Positions 15,640 through 23,419 of a stretch of 32,974 nucleotides of DNA are shown here, piece by piece. Location of the stretch: contig NZ_JAFAVV010000476.1 of NCBI RefSeq assembly GCF_019242285.1, forward strand, positions 1-32,974. The letters run 5' to 3'. Under the pieces are notes generated by a model, which was not told where the DNA came from, did no database searches, and saw only the letters and a list, made by a program, of their open reading frames with translations. The stretch is from Bradyrhizobium sp. GTDB taxonomy: Bacteria > Pseudomonadota > Alphaproteobacteria > Rhizobiales > Xanthobacteraceae. A program made the translations under genes and the position numbers. Positions within the stretch are counted from its first letter, which is position 1. Each line of letters starts with the position of its first letter.

Positions 15640-17421
15640 TTGCTGACGCTCGTGCACCGGCTCGCGGTGCCGAGCGCGGAAGGCCCCGGCAGCGCCACGC
15701 AGGCCGCGATCCTGCACCGCATCTGCCAGACCATCGAGCGAAGGCTCGACGATACCGCGCTTTCGCCGCTCCGCGTCGCCCAGGCGGAAGGCATCTCCGA
15801 GCGCTATCTGCAGAAACTATTCGAAGGCGTCGGCGACAACTTCACCCATTATATCCGCGAGCGGCGGCTGCAACGCGCCTGGGCCGACCTGTCGAACCCG
15901 GCCGAGACGCACCGCTCGATCTCCGAGATCGCCTATACCTATGGCTTTGCCGATGCCGCGCATTTCAGCCGCAGCTTTCGCCACAGATTCGGATTGCCGC
16001 CGCGCGAGCTCCGTCAGCGGCAGGCGGAACGTGGCGCGACGCGGCCTGCGGCAAGCAGTCAGCGCGGCTGGCCGCAGGAAGCGCTGGCGCTGCTGAAGGG
16101 TCACGACAAGCTCGCCGTCAAGGGCGCATCGCCCTGCGCCAGGAGCAGCACCGCGACTGCATCGACCGGTCCGGCCCATCACCACCTCGCCGCCGATGCC
16201 GAGCGCGTGCACTGGGGGTATTTCAGCCGCTCACTGCCGCCGCAGGCCGAGATCGCCTCCGGCGACACCATCACCATCGAGACATTGTCGCAGCACGCTT
16301 CCGACGATCCCGAGCGCATGATCGCAGGCGATGGCGGCGCCGAAAGCGTGTTCGGCTGGACCGCGGTCAAGAAGAATGTCGACCGGCGCGGCGCCGGCCC
16401 GATCGATGCCAGCGTGTTCGGCCGCGGCGCCGGCGAAGGTTTTGGGGTGCACATCTGCACCGGCCCGGTCGCGGTAAAGGACGCGCAGCCCGGCGATGTG
16501 CTGGAGGTCCGCATCCTCGACATCGTGCCGCGCGAAAGCCGGCACCCGCAGCACAAGGGGCGCGTGTTCGGTTCCAGCGTCGCGGCCTGGTGGGGCTATC
16601 ACTACGACGAGTTTCTCGGCGGACCGAAGCCGCGCGAGGTCGTCACCATCTACGAGATCTTCGCAGCCGACAGCGAGCCGCATGCATGCGCGCTCTACTC
16701 CTATCGCTTCGAGCCGCAGACCGATCCGTTCGGCGTCGTCCACCCCACCTATGACTATCCCGGCATCCCCATTGCGCCGCACACGGTGAAACGCCGCCAC
16801 GCCGTGCTCGACGGCATCCGCATTCCGCTGCGGCCGCATTTCGGCGTGATCGCGGTGGCGCCGCGCGAGGCCGACTTCGTCGATTCGATTCCGCCGTCCT
16901 ATTTCGGCGGCAACCTCGACAACTGGCGGCTGGGCAAGGGCGCGACCATCTATCTGCCGGTCTCGGTGCCCGGCGCGCTGCTCTCGGTCGGTGATCCCCA
17001 TGCAGCGCAAGGCGACGGCGAGTTGAGCGGCACGGCGATCGAGTGCTCGATGACCGGCACGTTCCAGGTCATCCTGCACAAGAAAGGCAACCTCTCGGGC
17101 CAGCCGTTCGCGGACCTGTCCTATCCCCTGATCGAGACCGAGACTGACTGGGTGCTGACCGGCTTCAGCCATCCGAACTACCTCGCCGAATTCGGCGCGC
17201 AGGGACAGAGCGAGGTCTACGCCAATTCCTCGCTCGACCTCGCCATGAAGGACGCCTTCCGCAAGATGCGCCGCTTCCTGATGCAGGTTAAAGGGTTGAG
17301 CGAGGACGAGGCGATCGCGCTGATGTCGGCCGCGGTCGATTTCGGCGTCACCCAGGTCGTCGATGGCAATTGGGGCGTGCATGCGATCCTGAAGAAGAGC
17401 CTGTTTCGGGACGCGAGCTGA
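15640..17421 (+). CDS. AraC helix-turn-helix domain fused to acetamidase/formamidase
   Basis: The open frame encodes two joined modules. Residues about 25-130 are an AraC/XylS DNA-binding domain with both helix-turn-helix units (ISERYLQKLFEGVGDNFTHY; ISEIAYTYGFADAAHFSRSF). A ~50-residue linker precedes a complete FmdA/AmdA domain (about 185-590) closely related to the gene at 13714: VHWGYFSRS, ITIETLSQHASDDPERMIAG, GPVAVKDAQPGDVLEVRILD, VGDPHAAQGDGELSGTAIE. The frame joins an upstream sensor domain at 15082 interrupted by TAA. The start here is uncertain: TTG 15640 or GTG 15652, neither with a good ribosome site, so this part may only be made by readthrough or not at all. If restored, it would be a regulator carrying its own amidase. 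A duplication of the upstream amidase joined to a regulator gene is the simplest origin. Confidence 0.8.
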   Translation: MLTLVHRLAVPSAEGPGSATQAAILHRICQTIERRLDDTALSPLRVAQAEGISERYLQKLFEGVGDNFTHYIRERRLQRAWADLSNPAETHRSISEIAYTYGFADAAHFSRSFRHRFGLPPRELRQRQAERGATRPAASSQRGWPQEALALLKGHDKLAVKGASPCARSSTATASTGPAHHHLAADAERVHWGYFSRSLPPQAEIASGDTITIETLSQHASDDPERMIAGDGGAESVFGWTAVKKNVDRRGAGPIDASVFGRGAGEGFGVHICTGPVAVKDAQPGDVLEVRILDIVPRESRHPQHKGRVFGSSVAAWWGYHYDEFLGGPKPREVVTIYEIFAADSEPHACALYSYRFEPQTDPFGVVHPTYDYPGIPIAPHTVKRRHAVLDGIRIPLRPHFGVIAVAPREADFVDSIPPSYFGGNLDNWRLGKGATIYLPVSVPGALLSVGDPHAAQGDGELSGTAIECSMTGTFQVILHKKGNLSGQPFADLSYPLIETETDWVLTGFSHPNYLAEFGAQGQSEVYANSSLDLAMKDAFRKMRRFLMQVKGLSEDEAIALMSAAVDFGVTQVVDGNWGVHAILKKSLFRDAS

Positions 17422-17444
17422 TCATCAAGCAAAGGAAGAGCCCG

Positions 17445-17828
17445 ATGAAGTTCCACATGTTCGCGAACGGGCCAAAGCCCGTATCGCCCTTCAGCCACGC
17501 CGTCGAGACCGACGGTTTTGTCTTCGTCACCGGCCAGATGCCCGACAGTCCTGCCGCTCCAGGCGTGCTGCCCGATGGCATCGTGGCGCAGACCAAGGCG
17601 GTGATGGAAAACCTGAAGATCATTCTCAAAGGCCTCGACCTCGGCCTCGAACATGCCGTCATGGCGCGGGTTTACCTGACGCGCTTCAAGGAAGACTTCG
17701 CCACCATGAACGCGACCTATCGCACCTTCTTCGCGCCCGATCGCCTGCCGGCGCGCACCTGCGTCGGCGTCACCGGGCTTGCCTATGACGCGCTGATCGA
17801 GATCGACCTGGTCTGCCGCCGGCCGTGA
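17445..17828 (+). CDS. RidA/YjgF family protein (enamine/imine deaminase-like)
   Basis: The 127-residue protein matches the RidA family in length and blocks: FVFVTGQMP, GIVAQTKAVMENLKIILKG, ARVYLTRF and LPARTCVGVTGLAYDALIEI. Arg104 (in LPAR) and Glu119 (in IEIDL) correspond to the residues that position the substrate carboxylate and water in deaminating RidA proteins. It would work in the cytoplasm on enamine/imine intermediates, such as those released by PLP dehydratases; one is encoded about 2.7 kb downstream. The ATG at 17445 has AAGGAAGAG upstream and lies 23 bp after the amidase stop, so co-transcription is likely. RidA-like subgroups without deaminase activity exist, so the exact role is open. 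Confidence 0.88.
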   Translation: MKFHMFANGPKPVSPFSHAVETDGFVFVTGQMPDSPAAPGVLPDGIVAQTKAVMENLKIILKGLDLGLEHAVMARVYLTRFKEDFATMNATYRTFFAPDRLPARTCVGVTGLAYDALIEIDLVCRRP

Positions 17829-17886
17829 GGCGCGGCTCTGCTTCGAACGCGAGAAATCGCATTCATGAGGCCCGACGATGCGGAGC

Positions 17887-17952
17887 GTAGCCCGCATGAG
17901 CGCAGCGACATGCGGGGCCTCATTCCCGGGTATCGCTTCGCTCACCCGGGCT
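17887..17952 (+). repeat. Dispersed palindromic repeat, family B copy 1
   Basis: The sequence starts gtagcccgcatgagcgcagc and ends cgcttcgctcacccgggct; the two arms are imperfect inverted repeats (agcccgcatgagcgcagcgacatgcggg against agcccgggtgagcgaagcgatacccggg when reversed, read here in two parts). A second copy is at 32757-32836. It fills most of the 222 bp gap between the RidA-like gene and the crotonase gene. Confidence 0.85.
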
Positions 17953-18009
17953 CCAGGCGTCTCAGGCGCTCGAACGGGCTGGACACGGTCGCGCCGTGTC
18001 CGGCAGGCT

Positions 18010-18050
18010 GTCCCTGACAAGAAGAAACCATCGATCAGGGACGGGAAGCC
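18010..18050 (+). promoter_or_regulatory. Hairpin covering the crotonase ribosome site (candidate)
   Basis: GTCCCTGA at 18010-18017 and TCAGGGAC at 18035-18042 are a perfect 8 bp inverted repeat with a 17 nt loop. The right arm contains AGGGA, the likely Shine-Dalgarno sequence of the ATG at 18051. If the hairpin forms in mRNA it would hide this site. Confidence 0.35.
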
Positions 18051-18908
18051 ATGGAGCACCAGCACATCACCTGCGAGATCGACGGCGCCTGCCTGATCGT
18101 CACGCTGAATCGCCCCGACAGGCTGAACGCCTATACCGGACAGATGGGCGCGGAACTCACTCAGGCCTTCGTGAGCGCCGACGGCGATGACGCGATCCGC
18201 GCCATCATCGTCACCGGCGCGGGCCGCGCCTTCTGTGCCGGCGCCGACGTGTCCGGCGGGGCTACGAGCTTCGACACCTCGGGCCAGCATGGCGCGGGTG
18301 TGTTCGCAAGCCCGAGAACCGGGGGCAGCCGCTTCGTCGAGGCGATCTTCAACTGCCGCAAGCCGTCGATTGCGGCGATCAACGGACCGGCCGTTGGCGT
18401 CGGCATCACCATGACGCTGCCGATGGATATCCGCATCGCCGCCAGGGGCGCCAGGATCGGCTTCATCTTTGCGCGCCGTGGGCTGGTGCCGGAAGCCGGC
18501 AGCGCCTGGTTCCTGCCCAAACTGGTCGGTCTGCCGCAGGCGTTGCGCTGGTGCCTGTCCGGGCGGACCTTCGAGGCCGACGAGGCGCTGCGCGGCGGCC
18601 TCGTCAGCGAGGTGGTCGAGCCGGCCGATCTTCTGGACCGCGCCAAGGAGATCGCGCGCGAGATGACCGAGCAGACTTCGGCCGTGGCGGTGGCGCTGAC
18701 GCGGCAGATGCTGTGGCGCTTCGCCGGCGCGCCCGACCCGTTCGAACTGCTCGCGCTCGACAAGCCGATGTCGATCGAGCGCGGCGCGCATGCCGACGTG
18801 CGCGAGGGCGTGCGGGCCTTCCTGGAAAAACGCCCGCCGGCCTTTCCGGGCAAGGTCTCGCAGGACATGCCGAGCCAGTACCCGTGGTGGCCATCCGCGC
18901 CGAAGTAA
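18051..18908 (+). CDS. Crotonase (enoyl-CoA hydratase/isomerase) family protein
   Basis: The 285-residue protein has the crotonase fold. Oxyanion-hole segments are AFCAGADV (60-67) and NGPAVGVG (111-118). By comparison from memory with rat mitochondrial enoyl-CoA hydratase, both catalytic glutamates (Glu144 and Glu164 there) appear absent. Glu148 in GLVPEAGS sits where delta3,delta2-enoyl-CoA isomerases of the ECI2/PECI type hold their single catalytic acid. Isomerase-like chemistry is therefore more likely than hydration. The C-terminal ~25 residues (PGKVSQDMPSQYPWW) are typical of a bacterial subgroup. The ATG at 18051 has AGGGA 8 nt upstream, inside a potential hairpin. A 21 bp gap to the next gene indicates an operon. 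The acyl-CoA substrate is unknown. Confidence 0.88.
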   Translation: MEHQHITCEIDGACLIVTLNRPDRLNAYTGQMGAELTQAFVSADGDDAIRAIIVTGAGRAFCAGADVSGGATSFDTSGQHGAGVFASPRTGGSRFVEAIFNCRKPSIAAINGPAVGVGITMTLPMDIRIAARGARIGFIFARRGLVPEAGSAWFLPKLVGLPQALRWCLSGRTFEADEALRGGLVSEVVEPADLLDRAKEIAREMTEQTSAVAVALTRQMLWRFAGAPDPFELLALDKPMSIERGAHADVREGVRAFLEKRPPAFPGKVSQDMPSQYPWWPSAPK

Positions 18909-18929
18909 CACAAGCAAAGAGGCATCAGC

Positions 18930-20516
18930 ATGCCCGATCTTTTTTCCGACACGCTCGCGCTGCGGAAACCGGCGGTCCGCTCGACCGGCGGCGTCGTCGC
19001 GGCGCAATCGCGCAAGGCCGCTCAGATCGGCGCCGCGGTGCTCGCGGCCGGCGGCGACTGCCTCGATGCCGTGGTTGCCGTCGGCTTCGCGCTCGGCGTC
19101 CTCGAGCCCTGGATGAGCGGGCCTGGCGGCGGCGGCGCGATGGTGCTCTACCGGGCCCGCGAGAACCGCACCGAGGTGATCGACTACGGCATGCGCGCGC
19201 CGGAAAGTCTGCGCGTCGAGGACTATCCGCTGGTCGAAGGCGTCGCGTCCGACATCTTCCCCTGGGCGCGGGTGAAGGACGACCGCAATCTCCAGGGTCC
19301 CGGCTCGATCGCAGTGCCCGGCGTCGTCGCCGGCATGGCGGAGGCGCATCGCCGCTACGCCAGGATGCCCTGGAAGGAATTGCTGGCGCCCAGCGTCAGG
19401 CTCGCGGGCGAGGGCCTGCTGGTCGACTGGTTCACGACCTTGATGATCTCGTCGTCCGCGGCAGATCTGCGCCGCTATGCCGCCAGCGCGGCGGCGTTCC
19501 TCGAGGACGGGCTGCCGCCCAATCCGCAATGGGGCATCCGGTCGGTCGTGCGGCTGCGGCAGGATGCGCTCAAGGCCACCATGGCGCAGCTCGCCGAAAA
19601 GGGAGCGCGGGATTTCTACCAGGGCGAGCTCGCGCACAGCATCGCGGCCGACGTCCAGGCCGGCGGCGGCGCGCTCACGACGGGCGATCTCGGCGCGTTC
19701 CGCGCAGAGCTGCGCGAGCCTCTGCACATTCCCTATCGCGGCGGCATGGTCCACGCGACGCCCGAGCTCACCGCCGGCCCGACGCTGGCGCATGCCTTGC
19801 GATTGCTGCAAGAAAGCTTGCAGCCGCGCGGCGCGCCGGATGCCACGAGCTTCACGGCCTGCGCACTGGCGCTGCAAGCGGCCTATCGCGAGCGGCTCAA
19901 TGGCATGGGCGATGCCGACGGCCGGCGCGCGCTCGGCGCCGAGCATCTCGCGCCCGCCTGCACCACGCATTATTCGATCGTCGACCGCGACGGCAACATG
20001 GCGGCGGTGACGCAGACGCTGCTGTCGACCTTCGGCTCGAAATACGTGCTGCCGCAGAGCGGCATCGTCATGAACAATGGCATCATGTGGTTCGATCCGA
20101 CCCCCGGCGGCCCCAACTCGCTCGCACCCGGCAGACGCTGCCTCACCAACTATACGCCCGTCGTGGCGGAAGCCGCCGATGGAAGGCGGCTCGCGGTCGG
20201 CGCCTCCGGCGGCCGCCGCATCCTGCCGGCGGTGATGCAGATGCTGTCCTTCGTGATGGATTTCGGAATGGATCTCGACGCCGCGATGCGTCAGCCGCGG
20301 CTCGATGCCAGCGAAGGCGCGATCGTCATCGGCAATGCGAAGCTGCCGCTCGAGGTGCGCGAAGCCCTGCGCGCACGGTTCGACTATGAAGAAGCACGCT
20401 CGCAGGCCATTCCCAGCAAGTTCGCCTTCCCAAGCGCCGTGCTCCGCGACGGCGACACCAACTTCGGCGCGACCGAGATCGGCCATCCCTGGTCGGACGT
20501 AGCGGCGGAAGGCTGA
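18930..20516 (+). CDS. Gamma-glutamyltransferase-family Ntn hydrolase, probably not a true GGT
   Basis: The 528-residue protein has the GGT fold: MSGPGGGGAMVLY near 62-74, autoprocessing/nucleophile Thr345 in CTTHYSIVDRDGN, and a small-subunit core following it. It should self-cleave at Thr345. Two features argue against a classical periplasmic GGT. There is no signal peptide, so it should be cytoplasmic. The SSMSP segment that holds the gamma-glutamyl carboxylate in E. coli GGT is replaced by TNYTP (406-410). Relatives with other substrates are known, for example oxamate amidohydrolase HpxW, so hydrolysis of another amide is plausible and would fit the two amidases nearby (inference). The ATG at 18930 follows an AAGAGG site and the crotonase gene by 21 bp; its TGA abuts the stop of the dehydratase gene. 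Confidence 0.87.
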   Translation: MPDLFSDTLALRKPAVRSTGGVVAAQSRKAAQIGAAVLAAGGDCLDAVVAVGFALGVLEPWMSGPGGGGAMVLYRARENRTEVIDYGMRAPESLRVEDYPLVEGVASDIFPWARVKDDRNLQGPGSIAVPGVVAGMAEAHRRYARMPWKELLAPSVRLAGEGLLVDWFTTLMISSSAADLRRYAASAAAFLEDGLPPNPQWGIRSVVRLRQDALKATMAQLAEKGARDFYQGELAHSIAADVQAGGGALTTGDLGAFRAELREPLHIPYRGGMVHATPELTAGPTLAHALRLLQESLQPRGAPDATSFTACALALQAAYRERLNGMGDADGRRALGAEHLAPACTTHYSIVDRDGNMAAVTQTLLSTFGSKYVLPQSGIVMNNGIMWFDPTPGGPNSLAPGRRCLTNYTPVVAEAADGRRLAVGASGGRRILPAVMQMLSFVMDFGMDLDAAMRQPRLDASEGAIVIGNAKLPLEVREALRARFDYEEARSQAIPSKFAFPSAVLRDGDTNFGATEIGHPWSDVAAEG

Positions 20517-21470
20517 TCAGGTGTCGAACCTCACCGCCGTGGTGTTGGCACCGCAGATCAGCACGGCGATGCGTTCGCCGCGCGCGGGACGATAGGCGCC
20601 GCCGAGCAGTGCGGCGAACGCCGCGGCGCCGCCGGGCTCGGCGACGACGCGCAGATTGGTCCATAGCGCACGCTGCGCCGCGCGGATGTCGTCATCGCCG
20701 ACCAGCACGACCTCGGGCGCGACGAAGTCGCGGGCGATCGGGAACACCAATTCGCCGATCCGCTTCGGCGCCAGGCTGTCGGCGGCAATGCCGCCGGCCG
20801 GCGCATCCACCGGACGGCCCGCTGCGAAGGCAACGTGCAGCGTCGGCGCGCCGTCGGATTCGACCGCGACCACCTTGACGCGTTTCTCATACCAGGCGGC
20901 GATGCCGCCGATCAGACCGCCGCCGCCGACGCTGACCAGGAGCGTATCGATGTCAGGCGCGTTCTGCTCGATCTCGAGCCCGACACTGCCTTGCCCGAGC
21001 ATGGTCTCCGCCTGGTCATAGGCGTGGATCGGCATCGCGCCTGTTGCCCGCAACAATTCCTCGCTCGCGGCCAGCGCATCGGCATAGCGGTCGCCGCCGA
21101 TGCGGATGTCGGCGCCATAACGCCGGATCAGCTCGATCTTGGACGGCGAGGCGATCGTCGGCACGAAGATCACGGCCTTCCTGCCGAGCCGTTGCGCCGC
21201 GAAGGCGACCGCGACACCATGGTTGCCGCCGGACGCGGCGACGATTCCGGCCGCAGGCACCTCGCGCGTCAGCAGATTCGTGAAGGCGCCCCGCACCTTG
21301 AAGGAGCCCGAATGCTGCAACTGCTCGAGCTTCAGCCGGAGCGGAATGGAGGCCATGCCGAAATCGGCGCCATCGACCTCGACCAACGGGGTGCGGCGGA
21401 TGTAGGGACGGATGGTCCGGTAGTTTGCCGCAATGGCGTCGCGGTTCACACAGGGGGATGAAGCGGGCAT
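20517..21470 (-). CDS. PLP-dependent threonine/serine dehydratase family protein
   Basis: The 317-residue protein is a fold-type II PLP enzyme. Lys58 in SGSFKVRGAF forms the Schiff base, SGGNHG lies at 80-85, and the phosphate loop is VGGGGLIGG. It lacks the C-terminal ACT-like regulatory domain of biosynthetic threonine deaminase, so it belongs to the catabolic or unregulated group and would convert threonine, serine or a beta-hydroxy amino acid to a 2-oxo acid and ammonia in the cytoplasm. Its enamine/imine products are what RidA proteins scavenge. The ATG at 21470 has GAGGA about 5 nt upstream; a GTG at 21485 in frame is less likely. It converges with the GGT-family gene with no gap between stops. 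Confidence 0.88.
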   Translation of the reverse strand: MPASSPCVNRDAIAANYRTIRPYIRRTPLVEVDGADFGMASIPLRLKLEQLQHSGSFKVRGAFTNLLTREVPAAGIVAASGGNHGVAVAFAAQRLGRKAVIFVPTIASPSKIELIRRYGADIRIGGDRYADALAASEELLRATGAMPIHAYDQAETMLGQGSVGLEIEQNAPDIDTLLVSVGGGGLIGGIAAWYEKRVKVVAVESDGAPTLHVAFAAGRPVDAPAGGIAADSLAPKRIGELVFPIARDFVAPEVVLVGDDDIRAAQRALWTNLRVVAEPGGAAAFAALLGGAYRPARGERIAVLICGANTTAVRFDT

Positions 21471-21640
21471 GTCGATCCTCGGCACAATACGGCAGCCTTT
21501 ACCATGAATTAGTCGATTGGCAAATTGCCAAAGTGAAGCCAGGGGCCACGACCGCTCACGGGCTCTTGCAAGATTTGACCCTGTTGCCTGCGCAATCCGC
21601 TGTTAGGATGATGCGCGTTGAAGACGTTGCGGAGCCCGTC

Positions 21641-22048
21641 ATGCGCGCCACCGTCCTGCTGCTGGTTGCCCTGCTCTCGTTGTCACTGCCGGCGGCTGCC
21701 GCGGACGACGGCGCGGCCGCGCAGAACGTGATCCGCGCCCAGGAGCAGGCCTTCGGCCGCGACGATGCCGCCTCGGCCTATTCCTACGCCGCGCCGGCGA
21801 TCCGCCAGATGTTTCCCGATGCCGATCTCTTCATGCTGATGGTGCGGCAATCCTACGCGCCGATCTATCGCCACCGCAGTTTTGAATTCGGCGAGGCGCG
21901 CAGCGAACGCGGCTTCATCGCGCAGCGCGTCCGCATCGTCGATGCCAATGGCGAGGCCTGGGAGGCGCTCTACACCCTGGAGCAGGAGCCAGACGGCAGC
22001 CTGAAGATCACCGGCTGCACGCTGCTCAAGGCCGGGCAATCGGTCTAG
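21641..22048 (+). CDS. Exported DUF4864-type protein
   Basis: The 135-residue protein has a clear signal peptide (MRATVLLLVALLSLSLPAAA) and a small mature domain with blocks AQEQAFGRDDAASAYSYAAP and FGEARSERGFIAQRVRIVD, as in DUF4864 proteins of alphaproteobacteria. It may have an NTF2-like fold. Its function is unknown. The ATG at 21641 has GGAG 7 nt upstream and begins the signal peptide; in-frame ATGs at 21608 and 21611 would place polar residues before it. The TAG at 22046-22048 overlaps the stop of the convergent hydrolase gene by 3 nt. About 170 bp upstream, between the dehydratase gene and this start, show no other feature. Confidence 0.8.
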   Translation: MRATVLLLVALLSLSLPAAAADDGAAAQNVIRAQEQAFGRDDAASAYSYAAPAIRQMFPDADLFMLMVRQSYAPIYRHRSFEFGEARSERGFIAQRVRIVDANGEAWEALYTLEQEPDGSLKITGCTLLKAGQSV

Positions 22049-22773
22049 GGCGATGCCATTCCGAAGACTTCCCCGAGCAGGCCGAGCATCGCCGCCCACG
22101 AGCGCCTGTCCGCCGCGGGATCGCAGCCGTGGTCGGGGATATTGGGATCGTCCGCTTCGGGATTGGTGAAGCCGTGCGCCGCGTTGCCGTAGACTTGCAC
22201 CTGCCAATCCACGCCGGTCTTGCCGATCGCCTCCATGAAACCGTGGAGTTGCACCATGGAAACCAGGCCATCGGCCGCGCCGTGGCAGACCAGCACCTTC
22301 GCCTTGATGTTCGCCGCATCGTCCGGCCGCTCACTCGACAGACCGCCGTGGAAGCTGACGACCGCGGCCAGCGGCGCGCCGCTCCGCGCCAGTTCGAGCG
22401 CCGTCGTGCCGCCGAAGCAATAGCCGATCGCAGCGATCCTTGCCGGCTCCACGCCATCGACTTGCGACAAAGCGAGGCGGGACGCCTCGGCGCGCGTTCG
22501 CCAGTGCCCGAGATCCGCCCGCAAGGCGCCCATCAGCTCGACGGCCTGCGGCAGGTCGCGGGCGGTCGCGCCATCGCCATAGAGATCGGCCACCAGCACG
22601 ACAAAGCCGAACGCGGCGAGCCGGCCGGCGCGTTCGATGGCGTGAGCGCCGATGCCGCGTGCATCCGGGAACAGCACGATGCCGGGGCGGTTCCCGGCGC
22701 GGGAGTCGTCGCTGAGGAGAACGCCCTTCAGCGCGGTTGAGCCGTCGCGATAGTCGAGGGTCATCTGTTTCAC
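22045..22773 (-). CDS. Dienelactone hydrolase family protein
   Basis: The 242-residue alpha/beta hydrolase has the family triad Cys119 (GYCFGG), Asp168 (HGAADGLV) and His200 (NAAHGFTNP). The N-terminal block PGIVLFPDARGIG matches the DLH family. Length is normal. It is cytoplasmic and probably hydrolyses a lactone or ester; a true 4-carboxymethylenebutenolide substrate is not implied because no chlorocatechol genes are nearby. The GTG at 22773 has AAGGA upstream and starts the domain correctly; the ATG at 22764 lacks a ribosome site. It lies 31 bp after the Lrp-type gene, so the two likely share a transcript. Its stop overlaps the DUF4864 stop, tail to tail. Confidence 0.85.
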   Translation of the reverse strand: MKQMTLDYRDGSTALKGVLLSDDSRAGNRPGIVLFPDARGIGAHAIERAGRLAAFGFVVLVADLYGDGATARDLPQAVELMGALRADLGHWRTRAEASRLALSQVDGVEPARIAAIGYCFGGTTALELARSGAPLAAVVSFHGGLSSERPDDAANIKAKVLVCHGAADGLVSMVQLHGFMEAIGKTGVDWQVQVYGNAAHGFTNPEADDPNIPDHGCDPAADRRSWAAMLGLLGEVFGMASP

Positions 22774-22804
22774 GGCGATATTGTCCTTCGTTCCGGCCGC
22801 GCCC

Positions 22805-23284
22805 TCATCCGAGATGTGAAAGCGGCAGCGGCGCGCCCGCCTTGAGCGTCTGGATCGCGATGTTGCTGCGGACCTCGCGGACGATCGGCATATTGAGCAG
22901 CTTTCCGACCAGGAAACGCTGGTACTCTTCCAGATCGGGCACGACCACTTCAAGGAAATAGTCGGCCTCGCCGGAGACCAGATGGCAGGCGACCACTTCC
23001 GGCATCTCGACCAGGGCCTGCTCGAAGCGCTGGGCCTCCTCGTTGGCATGGACACTGATCTTCACGCCCAGGAACACCGAGAAGCCGAGGCCGATCCGGG
23101 CCCGGGCGAGCGTGGCGCGGTAACCGTCGATATAGCCGTCGCGTTCGAGCCGCTTCACCCGTCTCAGGCAGGGAGACGGCGACAACCCGATCTTGTCGGC
23201 GAGCTCGACATTGCTCAGCCGGGCATTGGCCTGGAGTTCCCTGACAATGCGGCGGTCGACCGCATCGAGCTCGACTTTTGACAT
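22805..23284 (-). CDS. Lrp/AsnC family transcriptional regulator
   Basis: The 159-residue protein has the N-terminal helix-turn-helix (ELDAVDRRIVRELQANARLS; LSPSPCLRRVKRLERDGYI) and the C-terminal RAM/ligand-sensing domain (GEADYFLEVVVPDLEEYQRF) of the Lrp family at standard length. It should bind DNA as an oligomer and respond to an amino acid or similar ligand. It is followed by the dienelactone hydrolase gene and faces the NTF2-like gene across a 135 bp gap, so it may regulate itself and that gene. The ATG at 23284 has a weak purine-rich site. The ligand is not predictable. Confidence 0.9.
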   Translation of the reverse strand: MSKVELDAVDRRIVRELQANARLSNVELADKIGLSPSPCLRRVKRLERDGYIDGYRATLARARIGLGFSVFLGVKISVHANEEAQRFEQALVEMPEVVACHLVSGEADYFLEVVVPDLEEYQRFLVGKLLNMPIVREVRSNIAIQTLKAGAPLPLSHLG

Positions 23285-23419
23285 GAAGCGTATTCCGTGA
23301 GGCCTTCAGAGGCATAACATTGCGCCATGAGCACCAATATTAGCGCATTTCGCAAGGACCCGTCTCGCCTCTTCGTGGGATGGTGAAGCCGGAATTCCCG
23401 CCCGAACGGAGTGACCGCC
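23285..23419. promoter_or_regulatory. Divergent promoter region of Lrp-type regulator and NTF2-like gene
   Basis: The 135 bp gap contains an AT-rich centre (gagcaccaatattagcg) flanked by TGCGC (23321-23325) and GCGCA (23343-23347), an inverted repeat with 17 bp between arms. It is a plausible operator for the Lrp-family protein. CGGAG at 23407-23411 is the ribosome site for the ATG at 23420. Confidence 0.3.

Noticed and set aside
17217..20486. A 1089-codon minus-strand frame
   Set aside because: It is antisense to four recognisable genes and spans their gaps. Its Arg/His-rich translation shows no domain, so it is a GC-bias artefact.
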